Assembly: GCA_017979445.1 (NCBI GenBank)
Contig: CM030711.1
Span: 43,385,560-43,449,559, forward strand
Direction of reading: 5' to 3'
Source of the DNA: Akebia trifoliata
Taxonomy: Eukaryota > Streptophyta > Magnoliopsida > Ranunculales > Lardizabalaceae
DNA length: 64,000 bases
Shown: positions 34,808 to 47,058 of the stretch, one piece after another
How the letters are laid out: the number at the start of each line of letters is the position of its first letter
Numbering within the stretch: the first letter of the stretch is position 1
Program-made: the position numbers and the translations under genes
Notes under the pieces: model-generated
What the model was told of the DNA's origin: nothing
Database searches by the model: none
The model's input: the letters and a program-made list of their open reading frames with translations, nothing else

Positions 34808-34970
34808 TTTTTTTTTTTTTTTGACTTTCATTAATTGATTCGGGACAATTGAGTTGGATAATTTCAAATCACTACAAAGTAACTTATTAAAAAATATGGT
34901 TTAAATGTGATTTGAACTCAAAATCTCTCTCCATTTGAAAAGAAGCCTTACTACTACACCTAATACTTAT
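34808..34970 (-). repeat. Possible SINE-like fragment
   Basis: On the minus strand a GTGTAGTAGTAAGGCTTC segment and GAGTTCAAATCAC are followed by sequence ending in a long A run (T run at 34808-34822 on plus). The spacing suits a tRNA-derived retroposon, but the boxes are weak. Confidence 0.3.
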
Positions 34971-35599
34971 TTGCAAATAAATGATAGATTAAAAAATATA
35001 AATATATAACATACAACATACAAAATAATATATCATCCGAATATAGGCAAATATAGGGATGGATCCGTATCCAACTCGGGTCAAGGGACATCAACCCATA
35101 TTTGACCCATAATTTAATTTGAATATCAAATCCGTTAAAAATTGGATTCAGATCACTAGGATTTCGGATAAAATCTGACCCTGTTAAGTCCTATTTACAA
35201 TTTTTGTCTTCTCGTTCTTTTCATTTTCTTCTTCTCATTCCTTTTCCATTTTCGTCCATATGGCCGACCGGAACCTAAAATCTTCTTAAATTTTCTTTAT
35301 TTTTTGTTCATTTCTTTATACGTCTGAGATTCGATCAAAGTTGAAAACATCATCTTCTTTATCATATTTTTTTCTTTCTTCTTTACTCAATTTTTGTTGT
35401 TGTATCATGAATTAACAAGTTATTACGTAAGGGATTAAAGTAAATGAATTTTAATTTTTTCAACCATCAAAGGAAGTGAATATGATTTTTATATTAGTTT
35501 TCTTATTCATGCAATATTTGATTTTTATCTACGTTTTGAATACAAAATAATCAATGCAAATTTCATTAAAAACTTAAATTTGTATTGAATATATTTAAA

Positions 35600-37620
35600 G
35601 ATTTAATTAATTGAAAATTATTGACAAAATATTGATAAGATACACACACAAATTGTGAAAAACATTAATGCAATATCAATAGACATAATTTCAATTATAA
35701 AAATATATTGATATAATTTTAACGACAAATTGACATTATTATTTTTCTTTATTGACATATCCAAAGTCTATTATTAATAATTTTAAAATATTTTAATATA
35801 TGATAAATATATAATTAAGCATACAATGTATGATGACAAGTCTTTAATATATAGTTGACAATACACGAACATAATGTTGACAAATTTTGATAAAAATGTT
35901 AACAAAACTATAATATCAACATAGATTTATTATCTTTCCCTTTTAAGGTTGAGTTCATATATAGAATCGGATATGAGCATGAATCTATCATGTTTTTATG
36001 ATGGATTAATAAAGAATGATAAATAATACATATATAAATGAGGTAGTAAAAAAGATATAAAATTACTATTTTTCAATCGTTTTTATTGATTTTATGAAGA
36101 TTATTAAAGAGGACGACAAAATTAACACATGAAGAACAAGTATAACATTAAAAAATTATTTTTTATTATTATTAATGTGATATCAATGGAGAACATAATT
36201 TCATGACAATGATACAGGAATACTGAAGAGATATGACATTTCTAAGAAAAAATAAAGTATTGTAATCTAACATATAACTTTTATTATTTTTCGAATCAAT
36301 CACAAATATACATTTCAAATAAAATACATACCTTATTATTTGAATTAATTGATAAAATGCACACAAAAAGAGAATATTGACATCATAGAAATGAAGGTAG
36401 AAGAAATAAGACATGTCAACAAAGAAGTTCATCATACTTTTTCAAATATAAGAAAGACTATTAACATATATGTTGCTAAAATTTTTCTTAAGCTTGATAA
36501 AAATTAGATTTATACTGATCAAATTATTTCATAATAGGTGACACATATTCCGTTTTATGTTGACAAATCATTCTTTAAAGATTGACAAACCTACACTTAA
36601 ATGTTGACAAATCTTACAGAGACATATCCTAAGTCCTCGATAAAAAGTTCAAAATTTTTTATGTAGACATATACTTTTTATTATGTTGATAATATCATCA
36701 TAAAGTATTGACATAGTTGTTGTCTAATGTAGACAGATAAAAAATAATTACGATGAATCCTATCAACTATTCATGAGTTATTTTATAAAACTAGAGTTTT
36801 GTGATCTGGATGCCCTTATCAATATTGTCACTATCAAGACGAAATGCTCTTCGTCCAATGATGCCAATTTATGGTACATTTTTAAAAGGTAAATATGTTA
36901 GAATATTTTTTTTTCTATTATAGGTATGGATGAGGATTATTCAATTTTTTCCTTAATATTTATAATTGTAAAATTTAAAAATAATAAGAGTTTGAGTTGA
37001 TGAGAACTTCATACAAGATTGATAAGTTGTAAAGATAATGTTGACAAACTTAGTCTGAATGGTTGATAAATCTTTGAGTAGTCAATCAAATTGATTAAAG
37101 AAATAAATTTGACCTAAATGGTTAACAAAATTTTAAATTTCAATTAAAACTTTATTTACAAGCATGATTTTAAATCTCGTCAAATATGTCTAAGTATCAG
37201 TCACCAACGATATGGATAGACGCGTAATCTCAAACATTAAAATCATAATCAAAAGTCACTGATTTAAGTAAATTCAATGTCTCTCGAGTTATAATTAAAC
37301 AATAAGACTCAAATAAATTGAAAATTTTGTTTAAGATGACTTGATCTCTTTTCATGGACGATATGAGACGTCGAAATGAGTTTTAAAATCATGTTTATAA
37401 GTCAAAAGTTGTTAAGACTTTTAACTTAACTATATTTTAAAAAAATGATCACTTTGATGGAAGGTTTATTAAATCATTATCTTAAATAATCGCAGTGCAT
37501 TAAGAGTTTTATAATCATATGAATTTTTAAGCATAACAAAATATTAGATTAGTGTTGACATACATATCTTTAAGTATTGACAAATCATTTTTAGGGATTG
37601 ACAATATTAGTGACTTTTTA
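35600..37620. other. AT-rich stretch with recurrent TTGACA motif
   Basis: GTTGACAAA/ATTGACAAT-like words occur a dozen or more times (for example 35876, 36565, 36590, 37034, 37555 and 37580) at irregular spacing. No gene, TIR or long repeat accounts for them. Function unknown. Confidence 0.4.
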
Positions 37621-40606
37621 TTTTTTATTCACATAATTTATAACCGTTCGATCATGATCATTTTTAAACATATCTATGATTAACATCACTTGAAATATGT
37701 TTAAGATATTGTTATTATTTTTTGGATGAAGACAAAACAATGTGTATCTCAATAAAATTGGATGGTTCACAAGTTAAGTTACAAAGTCACATTATTGCCT
37801 ATTATTTTTAATATAAATATAAGTAGAGACAAATATTTTTAGTAACTTTTTCATGACATTTTTGTAATTTTTCATTAGATTTAAAGGTTATTTTATTAAT
37901 TTACTATTTAAAAAAAATTAAATATCTATTCATATCTCAAGAAAATCGAACGATTCTTAAAGCAAATAACAAGTCACATCACTCAACAAAATTCTCGTTA
38001 AATATGTTGAAGTGAAATGCCTTATAATTATTATATGATGACAACTTTGTAAATATTAGAATAAAAAAATATTTTTATATCCAAAAGTAATGAAATGATA
38101 CATTTAAAAGTGCAATAAAGTATTTTGGTAATAAATGAAAATATGGGTAATTTTTGATAAATTATCTTTGAAAAAATATATATTATAGATGGTGCTAAAT
38201 AAACTGATCGACATGTATCTCACGAGTTGCTTAAGAGTGAGGTGAATATCCACAATCAACTTTGAGGGGGGGAGGGGGACAAAAAGACGTAGGTTTGGAG
38301 GTCAAGAGATTTTTATGACCCGCATGATTATTCATTTACTCATTCTATTTTAAAAATACATCTTCGGACAGACGTGAAAACATACACAACAATGATGATA
38401 GGCAATTATTAGATCTAGCGTATGCGGACAGTGGAGATCTATTTTTAAGTAAACATGTTTTACAGTTGTCTCGCATGAGAGATATTGAATATTTCAGAAA
38501 ATTAAATCTTAGTTTCTCTTTAACTTTTCATTTTAAAAATAAAACAAACTTACTAAAAGAAAATAAAAGCAACAAACCCTCTATCATTTCTTTTCTCTGT
38601 CATATCATTTATTCTCGTCTGATATAGATCCAATGAACCATCTTCTCTCTCTCGAAGTAAAACATATGTGCTCATAAAATTTGATCGAACCTTAAGATTT
38701 GAAAATTGTGAAAGTATCCCAAGTTCTCGGCAAAACAATTTAGATTTTCAGACCCTTCTTCACTTTCTCTATCATCCTGTAGCCCTCTAAATTTTGAACT
38801 TTGATCTAACCTATGATCTAATTCAATGCTTTTATTTAAGTGTATGCGAAGAAACAAAAACCATTGAATCATATAAATTAGATATATAAAAAAAAAACAA
38901 ATTAATGTTTATCAAAATGGAAAACATCATCCTAAAATCCAATCAAAATGTTTAATACTTGTTGGGTATTTATTACATTCAAATAAGATATAACAAATAA
39001 AATAAAAATGTTCTAAATTTGAAACTTATGAGACTAAACAACTAACTAAAAATAAATAAATAAACTATCTTCGTTGATGATTTTGCATTTCTATTGTCCA
39101 ACTCCAATTTCAATGTTCATTATCTAAATTTTTTTTCCAACAGAGTCAGTAAGCTAAAGCTTGTAAGAAAGTCAACACTACACTACACTAACATCTATGC
39201 ATACATACATATAAATAAAAATAAGTATATGATTATATATCATTAAGTAATCAAGTTATTTTAAAATAATTAGTACATACAATGATGACCAATTTTCTCA
39301 TCGACTTGATTATAACCATCATCATCAATTTTTCCTAGTCAAACTTTCTCTTTCAAAATGAAGAACTTTTCTCAGGGGTTTTTTGAGTTTTTCACCCAAG
39401 GACTTAAATCCTGACTTATTCAATTCATCATTCCAAAATGTATCAATGATTATGCAATTTCACATTCATATTCAAAAAGAACATTTCATGCAGTTTTAAC
39501 ATAAATGTTATTATGACAACTAAAGATTATCATCAAAATCTATCAGATATTTGTAACTCACATTATTTATTGATAAGAACATAAAAAATACATAATCATG
39601 TTATATACTTAATTTTTATTTATTACGTATATATAAATAGATGTGTCATGAGAACCTGTCTTAATCAATGTTGGAATCTGCTAATCAAATTTGATTCTTT
39701 CTTTTCTGTTTTCTATGTCATCTCGATGTTTCTATACCAAATAATTACATAGATACAAATTACACAATAACTACTGGTGTTCAAACTACTTTAATAAGAT
39801 TTTTTAACGTCTCTCTCATCCTAAAGATCTTATTTTCCTAGAAAAAAATAACATAAAAATAAAATAATACAACATTAAAAAATAATAAAAAATTAACATG
39901 ATATATTACATTACAAGCTGACTTTATAGAACATATATTTTATTTAAATTTTTTGATATTTTTTCTATAAAGGAAATTTCTAGATCTTGCTGACGATATA
40001 TAAGTCGTCGCAAATGGACAATTAACCAACTTCGGCAAATTTTACAAATCAACACTATTGTGTTGTCTCGAAAAATAAAAACCTACAAAATAGGCGTGCA
40101 TTGCATTACTATTTTTTCACATTAAAAAATATATATTTTTTATATTTTTAATTTAAAAAGAACTTCATGATCTTTCCAATGATATATAGATTGTCGAAAA
40201 TGGATAAGTACGGAGTTGTCAAGAGATTTTACAAGTTAAGCCCGAAAATTTGCATCGAGTGACGACAATCATAGATTCTTCAATTGATATATTTCACCAA
40301 GAACAAATAAAAAAATAACATCTAAAACAAAAGTGTATGGATCAATTTGACCTAAATCGATCCACCCAAGTTGATTTTAAAACAATTAAAAAAACATACA
40401 TGATTTTTCATTTATTTGATTGGACTTGCTACGGTAGAGTCTGAATCGTAATTTATTTTTCTTGTAGTTATTTTTTCCAAATAGAAGCTCTAATTCTAGC
40501 TAAGTTCTTCAAAAAAAGAAGAAATGAGAGATTTTCAATTTTTTTTTTTTTTGAATTAGTTCATAATAATTGAACTTACGGAGATTTCTTTTCCAAAAAA
40601 ATATCT

Positions 40607-40608
40607 TT

Positions 40609-40638
<30 letters not shown>
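40607..40638 (+). repeat. (TTTA)n microsatellite
   Basis: About eight perfect tetranucleotide units in AT-rich intergenic DNA. Confidence 0.9.
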
Positions 40639-40639
<1 letters not shown>

Positions 40640-41419
40640 TTGTTTCATACGAATGAAAAACTCTTTTTTTTTCTCCCTCTCTCAAATTTTTGGCCTTAGA
40701 TTTTTAATCCAAGGATTAACTTAAGTAATAAGTGTTTTAATCAACTTAGAATTCTCCCCAAGAAACTCTTATACCTCTTACTTTCATGAATCTTCTCCTA
40801 AAATCTCTCATATCCTTACTTAGCTAATTACCTTAAAAGTTATCATTATTTACGTACCCATGTCATGGCCAATTAATTATAATGTAAAAACACAAAAATA
40901 CCATTGTTTCTTATATTAAGTCTTCATATATATATTGAATACTAAATTTTAACCTTTATTAAAATTCATAATTATTATAGTTATTATTATTATTAAGGGA
41001 TTTCACACATCCTCTCGACATCATTTTTTTATTGAAGATTATAGTTCCGTTTTTTTAATATTTCCATTTCGGAAGATTAATTTTAAAATTATTATTTTGA
41101 TTTTTTTCCTATTGTATTTGTATTTAGGTTTCAACTTCCTGATCTGTAAATGGAAATGGGTTTCCTATTGTATTTATAGTAAGGTTTCAATTTTGTGAGT
41201 TGGATTTTTTTATTGATGAAGGAAGTGTCATTTTTGTTGATTTGGTTGTGTCTGTAGTAATCTACACTTTTGAGGCTCTTAAAACTTGTGCTTCTCCTAC
41301 TTATTGGATTATGTGGCAATCATCTAATTTATTGACTTTTTTACTTAAATACCTAATTTACTTATGTTTGTTTCTTAGTACTGGGTTAGTGCAGGATGCC
41401 TGAATTGTTGAAGAATGTT

Positions 41420-41557
41420 TCACCACCCATGATTCACAACGTTGGCTCCAACACCACATATGGCACCAAGGCCCACCATGTAAAACACTACCTCTGTTAG
41501 TGAGAGCTTCTTTACTAGAAATAGACCTAAGGTCAAAGCAGGGTTTATGTGTCCGCC
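41420..41557 (-). pseudogene. PIP-type aquaporin exon, pseudogene fragment
   Basis: The minus strand reads [20 protein letters not shown] followed by [21 protein letters not shown] and a stop. This is the start of the second exon of plasma-membrane intrinsic protein (PIP) aquaporins, with the first NPA pore motif in GGHINPA. It begins right after a GACAG acceptor-like sequence, as in real PIP genes. Relative to PIPs the MQC of FYMVMQCLGAICG is missing, and about 15 residues before GANVV are deleted, so transmembrane helix 3 and loop C are broken. No other PIP exon was found in the AT-rich flanks. It is therefore a relic of a duplicated or transposed gene, not a working water channel. Confidence 0.75.
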
Positions 41558-42241
41558 TGTCTAATTATTTGACACACACAAAACAAGATTAGTTGGTCCT
41601 TTTAGTACATAAGAACAATAATCTAAGGAGACCCAAGAGATATTAACAACAAAAGGAGCAAAAGTAGTATTTTTCAAGAAAATATCATTGACCTTATTCT
41701 AAGATGACTGTCCTCAATCTAATCAGGACATCCAATACTTTAACTCATAATTTGTTTCATGATTAAATGTTCAAATCCAAATGGTTAGATGTCATCAATC
41801 AAGTCCACCATACAAGCTTCTTAGTCCAGTCGTTCAAAGAGCATGCCACATGAAAATATTGTGCACAACTAAGACATGGTTAGATGCCATCAATTAGCTC
41901 CACGATACTTTCACTCATCATCTGACCATACTTAATCCAATGATTTAGTTGAGTTTGATTGAGAAGAGGGCTTTCCATCTACGTTGGGAAGCTCTGTCAT
42001 TTAAAAAGAGGATTTACTATTAATGAATCATGTTTTCGTTTGGTCTTCTTTAAGACACGACTTTTAATACAATAGGTGAAGGAGAAGGCTCAGTTGAGTT
42101 CTTTCGACTATTTTGAATTCATTAGCTTCATTTTGTTTGAAAGTTAAGGGGCAGATCTCATCTTAGAGTTCGCAGGGGGTGACCCTAATTTTTCCTATCT
42201 GGCAGGGGTGATACATATTTACCCAATAGATTTGTAAGTTA
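41558..42241. other. Intergenic, upstream of the truncated PPR gene
   Basis: No gene or element recognised. The motif AGATG(T/C)CATCAAT recurs at about 41784 and 41884. The remaining PIP exons were looked for here and not found. Confidence 0.5.
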
Positions 42242-42338
42242 TTAGGGTTTAAAGGGTTTTTGTTGATATTTTTGGCTGTACATACTGACATGAACTGTAG
42301 TTCGAACATTTCCCTCTCATTTCAAGGTTTTAGGGTTT
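42242..42338 (-). promoter_or_regulatory. Pair of telo-boxes upstream of the truncated PPR gene
   Basis: TTAGGGTTT at 42242-42250 and again at 42330-42338 (AAACCCTAA on the minus strand), the nearer one 30 bp before the ATG. Confidence 0.4.
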
Positions 42339-42368
42339 TAGATTCATTGTAGGAGATACAAAATTGTG

Positions 42369-45079
42369 ATGTGGGTTCTTCGCAGAGCTGCTAATCCTCT
42401 CAGGTACTTCCATTTCCCGCTCTGTTGTTCCATCCTTGGTTCTTCTTTCTGGTTGAAATTATACCAAAAATCATCTTTTAATAAAGAACTCTGGGATGTA
42501 TTAGTGATAATTTTATTGGGTTTTATCAATTAATGAGTACCCTTCGTTCTCTGTCTCTCTTGCATCCATTTATGAGCGCTTGTACCTATATATGGATATG
42601 TTAAAGTTTATGGAAGTAGTCGGTGATGGGATTTTTTTTTTAATTTTAATTTTAATTTTACGAATTTTATTTATTATTTTACTAAGTATCTGCTGATGAT
42701 TTTGTTGGTTAAACTTCATGTTATGTAAACAAAAGAGTAAATATTCTATGGGATTTTTTTAATTATTGATTTTGTTATACAGTTGATTATTTTTAGTAAG
42801 CTTCTGCAGATAATTATCCTTATTTTTAGGTCATGTTATGTTAGCAAAATAATAAAAATTTCGTTGGATTTGATAATGTCAATACTTAATACCTGTATAT
42901 ATGCAAATCAATTGAGTCCATTCTGCGGCGACTTGGTGTTGGCAGATGGGTGGGCAGGCAACGTGGGAGGTACTAAGGCACACCTTTAAACCTTGATCGC
43001 TGTTCATATGCGTCAAACTGAAAAAATGAATAACCACAGTGTTGGATGCTATGTTCTCAACAATTGGAGGATGAGATTAAAGATGTTCTAGTACTAATGT
43101 GAAGATTGCCAAATATTATATTTAAATTTTTTATGTTTTAGGTATGCTTGTATTCTTTCTTTATGAACCATTTCCTCGCTAATGACTTACCCATTTTTTA
43201 TTTTCAATCTGTATGTCAAATGGGTGTTTTGTGTTTATTTATTTATTTAAACAAAGTTTCTTTGGGTGGCATGAACATTTATCTTCTTCTTTAATCCTTT
43301 TTTCATATCTTTTGTTTTTTCTTTGTCCGATTACTTAATGGAAAAATTACCTATGCAATATTGTTTTGATGTATCTTTGTTCTATTCTCAGGATCCAACG
43401 ATACCACCTAGGGGCATATCGAGCTTTTTATGCTAAATCAGACACTCTGAGTGATGATTTTGCACATGGAATCCGTACTTGTGAAACTAACCTACGTATA
43501 TCTAGTAGATTCCATCCAGTGCCAAAAAGGTTTCACCAAAAGCCATCTATTGGCGTGAAATTATCTCTATGGAGCCATGGTCTTTCTTCACAAGCAGGCA
43601 AGAAAAACGATGAGGAGTCAATTTCCGAGTCAGAGCTCTCAGATGATGATTCAGAAGAGAGTGTAACCAAAACTTCTCAAAATGAGCTTGAATTGTCGGG
43701 TATTGAGAAGAAAAAGACCCACTTAGAGTTTATTAAGGTTATCATGGCTGCTCCTCGAGAATCCATTCATGGAGCTCTCGATAAGTGGGTTGAGGAAGGG
43801 AACCCATTGAGCCGATTTGAGGTTTCACAGGCCATGTTCAAGCTTCGGAAGCGTCTAATTTATGGGAAGGCTTTGCAGGTGCTCACCTTGATCTTTCACT
43901 TATTAGGATCTGTTTTGTTTAACAAGTTTATTCTCCTGAATATGTTCATGTGTTTGTTTTGTTGAATATGTACCCCACACATGTCTACACAGGCATATAT
44001 AAGGAAATGCAGACTATGTTTAGCGATGTAATATACCTTCTTGTTTAGTTTCGTGTTAAATGTCCATACCATCTATTTAGAGCCTATTTTGAGAGCAAAA
44101 AAAAAAAAACAAAAGAAATGCGAGGGGTAGTGTGTGGAGGGAGCACTACGTTGCCTTTGTGTTTTAGTTTCTTATATCCATGTTTGATTTGCAGCTATCA
44201 GAGTGGTTGGAGGAAAATAAGCGGCTCAAATTCAATGAACGAGATTATGTTTCTAGGCTTGATCTCATTGCCAAAGTACGCGGCCTTGAGGAGGCTGAGA
44301 AGTACATCGACCACATCCCTGAATCCTTCAGAGATGAATTAATCTACAGAACCCTTTTGGCTAACTGCTCGATTGCCGCTGACATAAAGAAAGCCGAGGA
44401 AGTGTTCAACAAGATGAAGGACCTGAAGCTTCCAATTACGGCCTTTGCTTGCAACCAGTTGTTGCTTCTCTACAATAGGTTTGACAAGAAGAAAATAGCC
44501 GACCTCCAATTGTATATGGAGAACAAAGGCATCAAGCCGACTCTTGTCATGTACAGGTTCTTTATGGACAGCAAAGGTGAGTCCAATGACATAGAAGGGA
44601 TGGAGAAGTTGCTTGAGACCATGAAAACTGATGGACTTGAACCCGACATTATGATCCAAGCCATGCTTGCTCGACACTATATCTCTTCAGGGCTCAATGA
44701 GAAGGCTGAGGTTTTATTGAAGGAGATAGAAGGGGAGAAGTTGGAAGAGAATCGTGAAGCGTGTAGGTCCTTACTTCGTCTCTACGCGGACTTTGGCAAG
44801 GCTGACGAGGTGGAGAGGATTTGGGCAATGTGCTTGCCAGATCCTCGGATTAAGGAGTGTGCAGCGGCCATCGAAGCTTGGGGTAAACTAGGAAGGATAG
44901 AAGATGCGGAGTCAGCTTTTGATAGGATTCGGAGAAAGAAGAAACACGCATTGGAGCACTACACCGTACTCTTGAAGGTCTATGAAAACCATAAGCTTTT
45001 GGACAAAGCGAAGGAACTTGGGATGAAAATGGGAGATAAGTTCTATGTGGAGTTGGGTGAGGTGGAGAAGGGGGAATGA
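42369..45079 (+). CDS. PPR protein, PPR596-like, truncated upstream tandem copy
   Basis: Exons 42369-42403, 43392-43878 and 44195-45079 join in frame to 468 aa. The N-terminus (MWVLRRAANPL) is a mitochondrial-type presequence, followed by an acidic Ser/Glu linker (about residues 80-115) and seven tandem P-class pentatricopeptide repeats. P-class PPR proteins bind organellar RNA in a sequence-specific way; the Arabidopsis relative PPR596 (At1g80270) is mitochondrial and affects partial editing of rps3. Compared with the neighbour at 47059, this copy lacks 14 codons in frame inside repeat 8 and then stops where the neighbour runs on for about 140 residues, apparently after a 1-nt loss. Three C-terminal repeats are therefore missing. 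Exon structure, phases and even intron sequence match the neighbour, so this is a tandem duplicate. Codon integrity before the stop suggests recent truncation or a short functional form. Confidence 0.85.
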
Positions 45080-45256
45080 TTGTTCGTCATGTCCTTGACG
45101 GCCGCTGCTGGAACTAGATTATGGGCTCTTATCTTAAAATGAACTCAAAATCGTTCATGTAATATATTTTGATTTGGAACTGAGTGAGCTACATTTAGTA
45201 GCCCATTGTTGATGTTATTTTAGCTGGAGAATGGCTCAGTTTGGAAAGAAAATGGT

Positions 45257-45440
45257 AGGGTTGTCAATTGATCGGGTTTGGAATTTCATAGGAAATTTAT
45301 TAGACCCAAATCCGATCGGCACCTGATAGGACGCCCGTCCAATACAATAATTATTGTTCCAGAACCGATCGGAGGAATCAATATTTTTTGCATCGATCCT
45401 AACCCAATCAGAATCCATTGATAAAAGAGTGTATAAAATG
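45257..45440. repeat. Terminal fragment of a hAT-like element
   Basis: TAGGGTTGTCAATTGATCGG matches the end of the 6531 element. It is followed by GATCGG-rich sequence and is interrupted by the (TA)n tract and MITE at 45473. The other terminus was not found. Confidence 0.4.
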
Positions 45441-45472
45441 TGATCTCTAATATATATATATATATATATATA

Positions 45473-45882
45473 GGGAAATGTTCAGCACCCTAAGTTTTAC
45501 CACACACTTTAACAAACGTTTTTTGTCCTACATGGGTTAGAAGTTTTGGAATGAGCTGATTTTTGGTGAGGATGATCTCTATGATTAGAAGATCATCCTC
45601 CCCAAAAATCAGCCCATTTCGAAATGTTTAGCCCCATGTTTACACGTTGAAAAATCGTGGACCGTCCATTTTTTGTAAATCAATTTTGATGGGGTTAGAA
45701 GTTTTGGAATGAGCTGATTTTTGGTGAGGATGATCTCCTCACCATAGAGATCATCATCACCAAAAATCAGCTCAGGAGATCATCCTCACCAAAAATCAGC
45801 TCATTCCAAAACTTCTAACCCATGTAAGACAAAACGCGTTTGTTAAAGTGTGTGGTAAAACTTAGGAAGCCGAACGGGACCC
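45473..45882 (+). mobile_element. Hairpin MITE, type A, between the PPR genes
   Basis: GGGAAATGTTCAGCACCCTA is at the left and a complement beginning GGGTCCCGTTCGGCTTCCTA at the right; both continue into AAACTTTAACAAACG-like sequence. Two stem-loop modules lie inside, the second with an extra half repeat at 45775-45805. (TA)n flanks both ends, and the insertion is within a hAT-like fragment. Confidence 0.8.
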
Positions 45883-45970
45883 ATATATATATTATAAATC
45901 TGCATTTATATAATTTCCAATTACTAAAAATAGGGTGTATAAGGTCTTGGAAAAATACTGAACCATGCCT

Positions 45971-45984
45971 CCCCCCCCCCCCCC
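45971..45984 (+). repeat. 14-nt C homopolymer followed by an A run
   Basis: C14 then A13, just after the MITE at 45473; low complexity. Confidence 0.8.
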
Positions 45985-46826
45985 AAAAAAAAAAAAATAA
46001 AAATAAAAATAAAAATAATAAGATAAAAAAAATTAAAAAATAAATAAAGAAATAATAATAATACAAAGACGATTTTATATCAGGTGTCAATGTATACATA
46101 TTTAACCTGAACCATAATTGGTTTTGGATCCATATTTTTAATAACTGATTAGAGTTAATAGATTTGAAAGGAACCAAATCGAATAGGAATCATAATAGAT
46201 ATGTTTTACTAGATTCATACTTATGGGTAGTTAAAATTGATTTATTTTATCATTTTTTATATTATAAATAATTGGACCTTTTACAACCTTTTAAAGTTAA
46301 TAGATAAAAAAAATCAACTTTCATATAAATGATGTATGTTGATTTAAAATGTCCATATCTCTGTAAGTAAAATTTTTGAAAAAGAAAAAAATTTAAACTT
46401 ATATATTTACTAAAACAATTTGTAATTATGTTTTTAAATAATGTATAAATGATATTTTTTTTTCCACCATTTTATGAAGACCAAAAAACTTGCATTTAAA
46501 GATAATAAAATGGTTCCACCCATCGAAAAGAACCAAAATCGATGAGTACCCTCTGTTTTGTTGATTTTGATTTCACTAATCTTAGAATGGGAATTAGAAT
46601 TGACAAAATATGATGGTTCAAATCTAAAATCCTTAGGAATCGAACCAAAATTGACCCCATCTTTTATATCCTTGGTTGAAGATAGAGAGGATTATCCCCT
46701 TACGACACATCATGCCATTATCAAATCATGTTAGAATCTGTAGGATTTACGCCCCTAGTTTTATGAATCTCATTTATTGAAAAAACTTTTGAGAAAAAAA
46801 AAAAAAAAAGAAGGGGGGAAGTGTGT

Positions 46827-46836
46827 GCCACGTGGC
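46827..46836 (+). promoter_or_regulatory. G-box (palindromic) upstream of the full-length PPR gene
   Basis: GCCACGTGGC is a perfect ten-base palindrome centred on CACGTG, the bZIP/bHLH target. It lies 222 bp before the start codon. It was not seen at the equivalent place in the truncated copy. Confidence 0.45.
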
Positions 46837-46916
46837 AAATTAGGCTTCTTTTCACGGGAGACAGGTGTTTGTGTTCAGCATCTAAAGTTTCCTCGGTTTG
46901 AAAATAGGCTCGGTGA

Positions 46917-46925
46917 TTAGGGTTT
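46917..46925 (-). promoter_or_regulatory. Telo-box upstream of the full-length PPR gene
   Basis: AAACCCTAA on the minus strand, 133 bp before the ATG. Such boxes are common in promoters of genes for organelle biogenesis and translation. Role inferred. Confidence 0.4.
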
Positions 46926-47058
46926 ATGGGCTTGTCGATAACTCTCACTCAGTAGTCAGTATTGGACGAGCTCGCATGAAGTAGGGTTTTATAGATAATC
47001 TCTCTATCATTTTCGAAGTTTTTAAGGTTTTTGATTTCACAAGAGCGACGAAGTAATC

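Larger units (their letters stand above)
34170..41419. other. Seven-kilobase gene-free AT-rich stretch
   Basis: No coding sequence could be supported. 34680-35190 has GGATCC/ATCCGAAT-type sequence as in hAT-like elements. The rest is A/T-rich with few repeats, apart from the TTGACA-rich part. Confidence 0.5.

Noticed and set aside
35600..37620. CRISPR-like or W-box regulatory array
   Set aside because: The words are irregularly spaced without conserved repeat units, and TTGACA is not the W-box TTGAC(C/T).
44339..44677. Antisense open frames across PPR exons
   Set aside because: They are complements of confirmed coding exons with no independent features.
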